Positions 57,139 through 64,000 of a DNA stretch of 64,000 bases are shown piece by piece. Origin of the DNA: JBEEJZ01 sp046046915 (lineage in GTDB: Bacteria; Pseudomonadota; Gammaproteobacteria; Burkholderiales; Burkholderiaceae_C); the NCBI GenBank assembly GCA_046046915.1, contig JBJOIT010000004.1, positions 1-64,000 on the forward strand, in the 5' to 3' direction. The notes beneath the pieces were generated by a model that saw only the letters and a program-made list of their open reading frames with translations, was not told where the DNA came from and made no database searches. The position numbers and the translations under genes are program-made. Each line of letters opens with the position of its first letter. The stretch's first letter is position 1.

Positions 57139-58110
57139 TGGCTCTGGCGTAGCCTGATTCATCCAGACTGACTCCATTTCGCGCCAGGCGCGCTGAACGT
57201 TGAGTCCGTGGCGTGAGGCGTATCCCGCGGATACCGTGAATTCGGGGAGCTGCACCTCCGTGCCCTCGCCGGCATGTTTGCCGGCATCGAGCACGCTGAG
57301 CAAGCTGGAGCGTAAAGCTTGAAGGTAGTTTTGTGTGTAGATCACTCCTTCCTGGCGACCGTCGGGTGAAATTCTGCTCACGCTGGTGCCAATGATCACC
57401 AGCGGCTGCAAATCATCAAGTTTCTGTAAAGCTGTCAGCCAACCTTCCAGGCTGCCTTGGGCCAGTTCAGGCACTCGGTCCTCGTACACCAGGCCGCCCA
57501 CCCAGGCCATCCGCTCTTTCGGGTCCCACACCACCGTGTCACTTTCGGTGTGGGCGTTTTCAAGTAACAGCACCTGTAGTTGCCGAGACCCCACGGTCAG
57601 GACCGATCCATTCGCCAAACGCTGGTTGGGAAGCACGATGCGGGTATGGCGCATCAGCGTCGGTCCCAGAGTTTTTTGTAAATGGGCCAAACATTGCTCA
57701 CACCGGCGCTGCATGGACGATAAGGTCGAGGCGCTCGCTCCTATGTGCAGTCGTCCTGCGGATTGCTTTTGTTTGAAAGCTGAATTACCCAGCACGTTTT
57801 CGGCATGGGCATGTGTATTGATGACCCACTTCACCTCCGATTGCCAACGGCAACGTACCCAAGCCAGTGTTCGTTCGCCATGGCGGTGGTTGGGGCCCGG
57901 GTCAATCACCATGGCTTCACCACCATCCACTATCACGCTGGTGGCCAGCACATGCCCCTGGTTTCGGCGGCCGATATCACCTTGCGCCTGCGGTGTCCAC
58001 ACCCAGACGCCCGCGCCCATGTTGCGCCAGAGCGCATCGTCCTTGCAGGTACGCGCGCCCCCATATGCGAGCTGGGTGAGTAGCAACAGGGTCCAGAAGA
58101 AGATCTTCAT
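57115..58110 (-). CDS. Quinoprotein-relay MBL-fold protein with altered metal site
   Basis: A 331-residue secreted protein with a signal peptide (KIFFWTLLLLTQLAYGGA) and a metallo-beta-lactamase fold. Members found beside PQQ dehydrogenases are called quinoprotein relay system zinc metallohydrolases. The usual HxHxDH reads HAHAEN here (H100, H102, E104, N105). A further His is in ENAHTESDTVVW. The bridging Asp of GDLVF is Gly (GGLVYEDRVPEL). It may bind one metal or none. Its ATG overlaps the stop of the hydrolase gene upstream (ATGA), so the two are translated together. Confidence 0.82.
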   Translation of the reverse strand: MKIFFWTLLLLTQLAYGGARTCKDDALWRNMGAGVWVWTPQAQGDIGRRNQGHVLATSVIVDGGEAMVIDPGPNHRHGERTLAWVRCRWQSEVKWVINTHAHAENVLGNSAFKQKQSAGRLHIGASASTLSSMQRRCEQCLAHLQKTLGPTLMRHTRIVLPNQRLANGSVLTVGSRQLQVLLLENAHTESDTVVWDPKERMAWVGGLVYEDRVPELAQGSLEGWLTALQKLDDLQPLVIIGTSVSRISPDGRQEGVIYTQNYLQALRSSLLSVLDAGKHAGEGTEVQLPEFTVSAGYASRHGLNVQRAWREMESVWMNQATPEPSAPDVSR

Positions 58111-59216
58111 AGGGCGACTTGGCGCTGGGTTCCCAAGCACTTCTGCAGCGTCTGGCGAATGCCAGGCTCGGTTCCCAAATGACCTGCGCTGGGCCAATAG
58201 CCTTGCACACCGCTGCCTGGCTGTGCCTTGATCAGCTCGACAGAGCGGCGACTGTTGGCGGGAGGGCAGACGGCATCAAAACGACCGTGGATCCAGGTAC
58301 TGGGGATAGCCTGTGCTGCCAATGACAAGGCGGCTCGACTCAGGTCTACGGGCCGGGTGTAGCCTCTGTGTCGAAGGTAATGTGCCTGTAGTCTGAATTT
58401 TTGCCAGGCTTGCCGGTCACTGGATCGAATACCTGGTTGCCGGACCCGGCCCAGGGCCTGGCGTTGCTGCCGGTGCATGGATGCCCATGCCGCACGCGCC
58501 TGATTTGTCAGGGCTTGGTCTGGGCTGTGTGCCAAGTGCCGGCTGGCACGCCACTGACCCTGGGTGGCGACACTGATTTCTCTTATTGACCAAAATCTGA
58601 TGACGTCCCGAGCAGCAACAGACGGTGCTCCAAATTGCAACACTTGTTCCAATCTGAGCAGAACAGAAGCGGCATTGGCATAGCTAGCTTTTGGCCAATG
58701 TCTTGGCAGTTTGCCAGTTGCATGGTTTTTGGATTGACGCAAAAGTACGCCTTCGATTTCGGCCCGGCGAAGGCCAAAAGCGCCGCGCATGAGCACTTGC
58801 TCCACCGCCCCAGGGTGGGCTTGGGCGTAGTGCAGTGCCAAGACAGTACCCCATGAGCCCGCCAAAATAGACCAACTAGAAATCCCCAGCGACAGGCGCA
58901 GAAGCTCCAAGTCGGCTACCAGTCTGGAAGTCGTGTTTGCAAGTGTGCTCCCCCGGGGCGTGGAGGAACCGGACCCCCTTTGATCCGGTGCAATGGCCCA
59001 GTGCCGGGCGGGATCAAAGTCTTGCAAGAGACCAGGGTGGCAGCCGCTGCCTGGGCCGCCGTGCAGCACCAGCCATGGCTGACCTTCGATCGAGCCCACT
59101 GCACGGTAGGACATGCGGGTGCCTGAACCGATCGCCAAGCTCTGTGCTTGAGGCCACCTGGGATTCGCGGGACCAGGCAGTGCTCGGATGGACCTTGTGG
59201 GCAGGGGATTCAACAT
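58107..59216 (-). CDS. Prolyl-iminopeptidase-like alpha/beta hydrolase (S33)
   Basis: A 369-residue cytoplasmic-looking hydrolase without a signal peptide. It shows LHGGPGSGCHPG (oxyanion loop), PDQRGSGSSTPRG, the nucleophile elbow AGSWGTVLAL (Ser121), GRFDAVCPP (Asp314) and SAGHLG (His346), so the whole catalytic triad of proline iminopeptidases is present. It removes or trims N-terminal residues, often proline, from peptides in that family. It is divergent from pqqA with a 93-base gap and coupled to the quinoprotein-relay protein, so a task in PQQ peptide processing is possible but unproven. ATG 59216 coincides with the -24 element of the pqqA promoter. Confidence 0.85.
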   Translation of the reverse strand: MLNPLPTRSIRALPGPANPRWPQAQSLAIGSGTRMSYRAVGSIEGQPWLVLHGGPGSGCHPGLLQDFDPARHWAIAPDQRGSGSSTPRGSTLANTTSRLVADLELLRLSLGISSWSILAGSWGTVLALHYAQAHPGAVEQVLMRGAFGLRRAEIEGVLLRQSKNHATGKLPRHWPKASYANAASVLLRLEQVLQFGAPSVAARDVIRFWSIREISVATQGQWRASRHLAHSPDQALTNQARAAWASMHRQQRQALGRVRQPGIRSSDRQAWQKFRLQAHYLRHRGYTRPVDLSRAALSLAAQAIPSTWIHGRFDAVCPPANSRRSVELIKAQPGSGVQGYWPSAGHLGTEPGIRQTLQKCLGTQRQVAL

Positions 59217-59230
59217 GGCATTGATATTGC
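59216..59230 (+). promoter_or_regulatory. Sigma-54 promoter of pqqA
   Basis: TGGCATTGATATTGC has GG (59217-59218) and GC (59229-59230) exactly ten bases apart and matches the TGGCAC-N5-TTGC consensus except for one base. Predicted start near 59242, leaving a 68-base leader. Two TGTC-N4/6-GACA inverted repeats (59235-59248 and 59268-59279) follow in the early transcribed region. Confidence 0.8.
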
Positions 59231-59309
59231 GTAATGTCGCTGCGGACAGCGTTGCAGAAATGTACGTTGTCTGCTGACACATTCCATGCCAACCACCAGG
59301 AGACCCTCT

Positions 59310-59384
59310 ATGCAATGGACAGCACCTGCTTTCACCGACATGCGTTTCGGCTTTGAAATCACCATGTACATCGCCAATCGTTGA
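59310..59384 (+). CDS. pqqA: PqqA, precursor peptide of PQQ
   Basis: A 24-residue peptide reading MQWTAPAFTDMRFGFEITMY followed by IANR. It has the invariant Glu-x3-Tyr pair (EITMY) that becomes the PQQ skeleton, and the usual W-x-P-x-F-T-D-x-R-x-G-F-E pattern. AGGAG lies seven bases before ATG. It is followed by a hairpin and pqqB. Despite its length it is unmistakable. Confidence 0.97.
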   Translation: MQWTAPAFTDMRFGFEITMYIANR

Positions 59385-59401
59385 TTCGATTTGTGATCCG
59401 G

Positions 59402-59434
59402 GGGCGCACGGCTTCACAGCTGGTGCGCCCTTTT
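59402..59434 (+). terminator. Attenuator hairpin between pqqA and pqqB
   Basis: GGGCGCAC (59402-59409) and GTGCGCCC (59423-59430) form a perfect 8-bp stem, with an additional GCT/AGC pairing in the loop, followed by TTTT. A partial terminator here would make pqqA message more plentiful than the enzyme messages, as found in other pqq operons. Confidence 0.78.
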
Positions 59435-59458
59435 CATTTCCAGGTTTGAGTCATACAC

Positions 59459-60376
59459 ATGCGTCTTCGAGTTTTAGGTTCCGCTGCTGGTGGCGGATTC
59501 CCCCAGTGGAACTGCAACTGCCCCAATTGCGACGGCGTACGGCGCGGAACAATCAAAGCGCAACGCAGGACGCAGTCATCGATTGCCCTGACCGACAACG
59601 GTAAGGACTGGTTATTGGTCAATGCCTCACCGGATGTGCTTCAACAAATACAGGCTGCGCCGGAATTACAGCCGGGTCGGGCCTTGAGAGACAGCGGTAT
59701 TGCGGCCGTTTTGCTCATGGATGCCCAGATAGATCACGTCACTGGCCTCTTGATGCTGCGCGAGCGCCAAACACCCCTGCCGCTGATGGCCACGCCCGAG
59801 GTTTTGTCTGATATTTCTGAGGGGTTCCCCATCACGCGCATTCTGTCGCATTACTGCGGAGTGAGTGCTTTGCCCCTGGCATTGGATGGCGAGGCTCAGG
59901 CGGTACCTGGCGTTGCGCCACTGTCGGTGACGCCGGTGCCGCTGTGGTCCAAACCACCACCTTACTCACCGTATCGCCACAATCCCCGCCGCGGAGACAA
60001 CATGGGTCTACTGATCCATAACCCCGCCAATGGTGGGCGAGTGTTTTACGCGCCGGGTCTTGGCGAAGTCGACGATGAGCTTGTCGCCCTCATGTCTGAA
60101 TGCAGTGTGGTGCTGGTGGACGGGACCTTCTGGACGGAAGACGAAATGCAGCGACTGGGACTTTCCAAAAAATACGCCGCGGACATGGGACATTTGCCGC
60201 AAAGTGGGCCGGAGGGCATGATCGCCAAGCTCGATCGCCTGCCTGCCGGTACGCGCAAAATCCTGATTCATATCAACAACACCAATCCCATCCTGCGCGA
60301 GGACTCTGCAGAGCGCGCCGAACTCACTGCCCATGGCATTGAGCTAGCCTTTGATGGCATGGAAATTACTTTCTGA
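59459..60376 (+). CDS. pqqB: PqqB, PQQ biosynthesis MBL-fold protein
   Basis: A 305-residue metallo-beta-lactamase-fold protein. It begins MRLRVLGSAAGGGFPQWNCNC-PNC, contains DAQIDHVTGLLMLRE and GDNMGLLI, and ends in HINNTNPIL. PqqB hydroxylates the Glu-Tyr derived intermediate before PqqC acts. It belongs to the pqqABCDE operon; its 3' end is 13 bases before pqqC. Confidence 0.97.
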   Translation: MRLRVLGSAAGGGFPQWNCNCPNCDGVRRGTIKAQRRTQSSIALTDNGKDWLLVNASPDVLQQIQAAPELQPGRALRDSGIAAVLLMDAQIDHVTGLLMLRERQTPLPLMATPEVLSDISEGFPITRILSHYCGVSALPLALDGEAQAVPGVAPLSVTPVPLWSKPPPYSPYRHNPRRGDNMGLLIHNPANGGRVFYAPGLGEVDDELVALMSECSVVLVDGTFWTEDEMQRLGLSKKYAADMGHLPQSGPEGMIAKLDRLPAGTRKILIHINNTNPILREDSAERAELTAHGIELAFDGMEITF

Positions 60377-60389
60377 CCTATTTCACCTC

Positions 60390-61121
60390 ATGGACATTGC
60401 TCAGTCTCCCTTACCCGACCCAGCGCTTGAAGCCTGGGATCCTGTTGAGTTTGAACGGCAGTTACGAGCCAAAGGGCGTTCGTATCACATTCATCATCCT
60501 TTTAACGTCCGGATGAACGAGGGTGGATGCACCCCTGACGAGATTCGCTGCTGGGTGGCCAGCCGGTTTTATTACCAGATGTGCATTCCGCGCAAGGATG
60601 CAGCCATATTAGCCAACATGCCTGATCGTGAGCATCGGCGATTGTGGGTGGAGCGCATACTGGATCACGACGGCTACGGAAACTTCGAAGACGGTGCTGC
60701 GGGCGGCCTGGAGGCTTGGACCCGATTAGGGCTGGCCGTCGGGATTCCCCGAGACGAGCTCTGGTCGCTCAGGCTGGTTTCCCCTGCGGTTCGTTTTGCC
60801 TGTGATGCCTATGTGAATTTCGCCGCCAAGGCACCCTGGCAGGAGGCCGTGTGCTCTTCACTGACTGAAATGTTTGCGCCGCAAATCCACAAGGACCGCC
60901 TGGCCACCTGGCCCTCGCATTACCCATGGATCGAGGCATCGGGTCTGAGTTACTTCCGCAGCCGTATCCCCTTGGCCACGCGGGACGTTGAGCACGGACT
61001 GAGAGTCACCCTGGAACATTTCACCACCCGTGCCATGCAGGTTCGAGCCTTGGATATTTTGCAGTTCAAGCTCGATATTCTTTGGAGCATGCTTGATGCC
61101 ATCGAAAAGGCCGCGGCATGA
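60390..61121 (+). CDS. pqqC: PqqC, pyrroloquinoline-quinone synthase
   Basis: A 243-residue all-helical cofactorless oxidase that performs the final ring closure and eight-electron oxidation. The active-site stretches YHIHHPFNVRMNEGG, SRFYYQMCIPRKDAAILANMPD and ILDHDGYG are intact. ATG 60390 was chosen because upstream in-frame codons overlap pqqB and are not conserved. pqqD begins inside the stop (ATGA). Confidence 0.97.
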   Translation: MDIAQSPLPDPALEAWDPVEFERQLRAKGRSYHIHHPFNVRMNEGGCTPDEIRCWVASRFYYQMCIPRKDAAILANMPDREHRRLWVERILDHDGYGNFEDGAAGGLEAWTRLGLAVGIPRDELWSLRLVSPAVRFACDAYVNFAAKAPWQEAVCSSLTEMFAPQIHKDRLATWPSHYPWIEASGLSYFRSRIPLATRDVEHGLRVTLEHFTTRAMQVRALDILQFKLDILWSMLDAIEKAAA

Positions 61122-61402
61122 CGGGGCCGTCGGTTGACCAGCCCGGCATCCCGGAGCAGCCTCGCCTGTCGCGCCTGTTTCGCATGCAGTACGAAGAAGT
61201 GCAAAAAGCCTGGGTGCTTCTTTATCCCGAGGGCATGGTCCAACTCAACGACAGCTCTGCAGAAATCCTGAAGCTCTGCACCGGTGAGATGACGATCGAA
61301 AGTATCGTCTCGACGCTTGAGGCCAAGTTCAACGCCCAGGGGATTGGTCCCCAGATCCGTGATTTGTTACAAGAGGGGGTGCGCCGTGGCTGGATTCAGT
61401 GA
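61118..61402 (+). CDS. pqqD: PqqD, PqqA-binding chaperone
   Basis: A 94-residue RRE-type peptide chaperone that holds PqqA for the radical SAM enzyme PqqE. FRMQYEEVQKAWVLLYPEGMVQLNDSSAEIL and CTGEMTIESIVSTLEAKF are family stretches. It overlaps pqqC by 4 bases and pqqE by 17 bases. Confidence 0.96.
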   Translation: MTGPSVDQPGIPEQPRLSRLFRMQYEEVQKAWVLLYPEGMVQLNDSSAEILKLCTGEMTIESIVSTLEAKFNAQGIGPQIRDLLQEGVRRGWIQ

Positions 61403-62522
61403 ATCACCCGCTCCGGTGGTCAAGCCACCCTTGTGGCTCTTGGCCGAGCTGACCTACCGCTGCCCCTTGCACTGTGTGTTTTGCTACAACCCCACGCAAT
61501 ACGCCCGTCTGCAAGACGAGTTGACCACGGCGCAGTGGGTGGATGTGATGCGCCAGGCGCGCGCGCTGGGCGCCGCGCAAATCGGGTTTTCTGGAGGCGA
61601 GCCCCTGTTGCGAGACGACCTGGAAGAGTTGGTTCAGGAAGCACGTCAGATGGGTTACTACACCAATCTGATCACCTCCGGAGTCGGCTTGACAGACACC
61701 CGCGCCAAACGACTAAAGGATGCGGGGCTGGACCATGTTCAATTGTCTTTTCAGGACTCGACCCGCGAATTGAATGATTTTCTGAGTCACACCAAAACGT
61801 TTGAGTTGAAAAAGCGTGTGGCCCAAATCATCAAGCAGCACGATTGGCCTATGGTGATGAACTGTGTGCTGCATCGTCATAACCTGCCGCATGTTGACAA
61901 GATCATCGACATGGCGCTCGCCCTTGAGGCGGAATACCTGGAGTTGGCAAACACACAGTATTACGGCTGGGCCTGGACCAACCGCGACCACCTGATGCCT
62001 ACGCAGGAGCAATTGCATGAGGCAGAGGCGGTGGTCAATCGTTACCGCGCCGAGATCGGTAACCGTTGCCGCGTCTTGTTTGTGGTGCCTGACTATTTTG
62101 AGGAGCGCCCCAAGGCTTGCATGAATGGCTGGGGTGCCGTGTTTTTGGCTGTTGCGCCCGATGGCACGGCACAGCCCTGCCACAACGCGTTGAACCTACC
62201 TGGGCTGGAATTGCCCAATGTGCAGAGCCAAGCCCTTGCCGATATCTGGCAGCGTAGCCAAGCCTTTAACGCCTATCGTGGAGAAGCCTGGATGAAACCG
62301 CCTTGCCGTGATTGCGATGAGCGGCACAAGGACTTCGGCGGATGTCGTTGCCAGGCGTTCCAGATCACAGGTGATGCCACCCAGGCCGATCCGGTGTGCA
62401 GCAAATCGCCACATCACGACAAAGTGGTGGAGCTGGTACGGCGCGCGCCTTCTCAGAGGGTGGTGCCTATCGTGTTTCGAAGCGATCAGGAATCACGTCG
62501 CCTGCATCCGGCGGAGACCTGA
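61386..62522 (+). CDS. pqqE: PqqE, radical SAM enzyme of PQQ synthesis
   Basis: A 378-residue radical SAM protein that crosslinks Glu and Tyr in PqqA. The SAM cluster is CPLHCVFC (C26, C30, C33). SPASM-type auxiliary cluster cysteines occur in KACMNGWGAVFLAVAPDG, PCHNAL and CRDCDERHKDFGGCRCQAF. The GTG at 61386 with GAGGGGG six bases upstream is the best start; an earlier ATG at 61317 would cover much of pqqD. The stop codon shares a base with the ATG of the next gene, so the operon continues. Confidence 0.96.
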   Translation: MAGFSESPAPVVKPPLWLLAELTYRCPLHCVFCYNPTQYARLQDELTTAQWVDVMRQARALGAAQIGFSGGEPLLRDDLEELVQEARQMGYYTNLITSGVGLTDTRAKRLKDAGLDHVQLSFQDSTRELNDFLSHTKTFELKKRVAQIIKQHDWPMVMNCVLHRHNLPHVDKIIDMALALEAEYLELANTQYYGWAWTNRDHLMPTQEQLHEAEAVVNRYRAEIGNRCRVLFVVPDYFEERPKACMNGWGAVFLAVAPDGTAQPCHNALNLPGLELPNVQSQALADIWQRSQAFNAYRGEAWMKPPCRDCDERHKDFGGCRCQAFQITGDATQADPVCSKSPHHDKVVELVRRAPSQRVVPIVFRSDQESRRLHPAET

Positions 62523-63322
62523 TGTCCAGCCCGACGCTGTCAACCGCAAGCGGCAGTGCCGCTCACCATCGCATGTTGGGGGCTTGGCTGGTGCGCCATA
62601 CGCCTGGGGTGCAAGCCCCAACGGTGGCACTAGAACGACGTGAAAACGGCTTGTTTTTGCTGTGGCTCGCCTTCATGGGTGTGCTGGTGTTTGGTGCGAT
62701 GCTGCTATGGCGACTGGGCATTTGGTACAAATTGCTTGGCGCTGACCCGACCGGCTTGACGCTGGCCATCATCGTGCTGTTTGTGGGTACCTCATTGTGG
62801 GCTGGGCGTCGTGCCTGGGTGCTTGGGGTGGAACAACAACGCCTGGATCTGTGTCGTCTATCTACCAGCGGTGGTGTCCAGGGGCACGCTGTGACTGATG
62901 TCGGTTGGTGCCGTGAGTTTTTGAACGGCAGTCGTGCAGTGCCGGCAGAGCGTTCAGCATATTTACAGGTGTTGGGCGAACACGCACACGGTCCTCATGA
63001 AATGGCATGGTGGCTCAATGGCATACAGCTCAAGCTGGGCTTGCTGGGCAAGGTCATCGGGTTTTCCATCCTGGCGCTTGAGCTGGGTCAGATGGAGAGC
63101 TTTGACCCCACCCAATCCGCACGTTTATTGAAGAATCTGACCGGCGGATTGGGGATCGCTCTGCTGACCACCATGACGGGCCTGGCGGGCAACATCCTGC
63201 TGGGTTTGCAGTTGATGCGCCTTGATCGTTTTGCAGATGGTTTGGTCGCCCAGTCACTTGCCTTATCGCTAGAGGCGCAAGCCACGGAGCCTCAGGATGG
63301 CAATCGGCCGACCGGCGCGTGA
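62522..63322 (+). CDS. ExbB/MotA/TolQ-like membrane protein in the pqq operon
   Basis: A 266-residue protein with four hydrophobic segments at about 44-66, 79-97, 168-188 and 207-232. The last pair resembles ExbB/MotA: KLGLLGKVIGFSILALELGQ, then TGGLGIALLTTMTGLAGNIL. A soluble loop of about 70 residues lies between helices 2 and 3, as in MotA and ExbB. Its ATG overlaps the pqqE stop (TGATG) and its end overlaps the next gene by 26 bases. It is probably a proton-conducting stator-like subunit; the powered process is unknown. I know of no named pqq gene with these features. Confidence 0.75.
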   Translation: MSSPTLSTASGSAAHHRMLGAWLVRHTPGVQAPTVALERRENGLFLLWLAFMGVLVFGAMLLWRLGIWYKLLGADPTGLTLAIIVLFVGTSLWAGRRAWVLGVEQQRLDLCRLSTSGGVQGHAVTDVGWCREFLNGSRAVPAERSAYLQVLGEHAHGPHEMAWWLNGIQLKLGLLGKVIGFSILALELGQMESFDPTQSARLLKNLTGGLGIALLTTMTGLAGNILLGLQLMRLDRFADGLVAQSLALSLEAQATEPQDGNRPTGA

Positions 63323-63908
63323 CACTGAGACAGACCCTTTTTATGACATGTTGTTCAACATGTTGATTGCGTTTGTCTTTTGTTTTGTCGTGGCCATGCT
63401 CTCGTTCAACCCGGCATCGCGCAAGGCTGGCGACATACCTGCTAAAGCCGAATTCATCGTGACCGTGACCTGGCCGGACAACAACCCCAACGACATCGAC
63501 AGCTGGGTGCTGGGTCCGGACGGCAATGTACTTTGGTTTCGTCAACGCGATGCGGGTTTGCTGCATCTGGACCGGGATGACCGAGGCGCCAAAAACAACA
63601 CGGTCATCGTCAATGGGCGCGAAATCACCAGTCCCATCCGTCAAGAAATTGTGACGCTGCGTGGTCTGGTGCCGGGTGAGTTTGTGGTGAACGCTCACTA
63701 CTACGAAAGCCGGGACAAGCTGCCGGTCGATGTCTCAGTGGCGGTGGTCAAAGTCAACCCCCAGGCGGAGATCATTTACACCGGCACAGTGCAGATCCCA
63801 GTCAAGGGCGATGAGCGCACCCTGGTTCGCTTCACGCTTGATGAGACAGGCAGAGTGCTGGATATCAACACCCAGCCACTGACCATCGTGCAGCGTGCCA
63901 GTCTTTAA
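63297..63908 (+). CDS. ExbD/TolR-like protein with unusual periplasmic domain
   Basis: A 203-residue protein with one N-terminal membrane helix (about 16-36). The segment DPFYDMLFNMLIAFVFCFVV resembles the PFIDVMLVLLIIFM helix of ExbD and TolR, with Asp17 at the position of their proton-carrying Asp. The remaining 160 residues are periplasmic by topology and do not look like the ExbD/TolR domain. They contain NDIDSWVLGPDGNVLWF, reminiscent of YfaP/DUF2135-like beta domains, and end in repeated beta strands. It overlaps the ExbB-like gene by 26 bases. Together they look like a proton-driven motor pair attached to PQQ synthesis. Confidence 0.7.
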   Translation: MAIGRPARDTETDPFYDMLFNMLIAFVFCFVVAMLSFNPASRKAGDIPAKAEFIVTVTWPDNNPNDIDSWVLGPDGNVLWFRQRDAGLLHLDRDDRGAKNNTVIVNGREITSPIRQEIVTLRGLVPGEFVVNAHYYESRDKLPVDVSVAVVKVNPQAEIIYTGTVQIPVKGDERTLVRFTLDETGRVLDINTQPLTIVQRASL

Positions 63909-63958
63909 GCACGCTGCTAACCATCACGACAGGCCGTCCCCAACTATTTGAGATCCCT

Positions 63959-64000
63959 ATGATTCCCGCAATCTCATCCTCTCTCATGATGCTGCTGGCC
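63959..64000 (+). CDS. Start of a further gene in the pqq-linked module (3' partial)
   Basis: An open frame starts at ATG 63959, 50 bases after the ExbD-like gene, and runs off the window with MIPAISSSLMMLLA. The hydrophobic start suggests a signal peptide or first membrane helix. GAGATCC upstream is a weak ribosome-binding site. Nothing more can be said about the product. Confidence 0.45.
   Translation, partial: MIPAISSSLMMLLA

Noticed and set aside
62522..63908. Zorya-type or other phage defence stator (ZorA/ZorB)
   Set aside because: No OmpA-like peptidoglycan domain, no long ZorA tail, and the genes overlap pqqE rather than defence genes.

Overview
The window comes from a betaproteobacterium, most likely Burkholderiales and Comamonadaceae-like. 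Three things suggest this: the rpsF-priB-rpsR-rplI-dnaB order, the cbb3 oxidase cluster arranged ccoI-S-N-O-Q-P-G-H followed by fnr and hemN, and the style of the PhoH-like, PpsR and ClpB proteins. The genus is not decidable from the sequence. Almost everything is coding. No rRNA, tRNA, insertion sequence, prophage or CRISPR array was seen.

Layout. 1-17.5 kb: the 3' part of a giant Calx-beta repeat surface or secreted protein, open at the left edge, followed by an ABC exporter and an HlyD-type adaptor (type I secretion). 17.7-20.4 kb: clpS-clpA. 20.4-31.8 kb: a micro-aerobic respiration block with uspA, the CcoI copper ATPase, ccoS, ccoNOQP, ccoG, ccoH, fnr, hemN and a UreH/TauE-like membrane protein. 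Three well-formed FNR boxes lie in it. 31.8-38.2 kb: a NUDIX hydrolase, the PEP synthase regulator and PEP synthase, and a fused sodium/solute symporter. 38.2-41.4 kb: the S6/PriB/S18/L9 operon and dnaB. 41.4-44.4 kb (minus strand): PhoH-like PIN-ATPase, Bcp peroxiredoxin with a strongly folded leader, and a Mth938-like protein. 44.4-53.2 kb: alanine-type aminotransferase, hom, thrC, moeA, moaD, moaE and clpB. 53.3-64 kb: a PQQ/quinoprotein island.

The PQQ island is the most interesting part. It holds a periplasmic binding protein, cytochrome c-550 PedF, an AcoR-type sigma-54 activator, a quinoprotein-relay metallo-beta-lactamase-fold protein, a prolyl-iminopeptidase-like hydrolase, and pqqA-B-C-D-E. 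Two good sigma-54 promoters (GG-N10-GC), one before pedF and one before pqqA, flank the activator. This suggests one regulon that makes the cofactor together with its electron acceptor. The pqq operon does not stop at pqqE. It runs by start/stop overlap into an ExbB/MotA-like four-helix protein and then an ExbD/TolR-like protein with the membrane Asp conserved but an unfamiliar periplasmic domain, and a third gene begins at the right edge. This PQQ-linked proton-channel-like module is my main candidate for an undescribed system. No PQQ dehydrogenase and no M16-type PqqF protease lie in the window.

Other points: a conserved-looking FNR box and a 14-position hairpin in front of clpB, a multi-stem leader before bcp, DnaA boxes before dnaB, and an ABC exporter whose LSGGQ and H-loop residues are lost.
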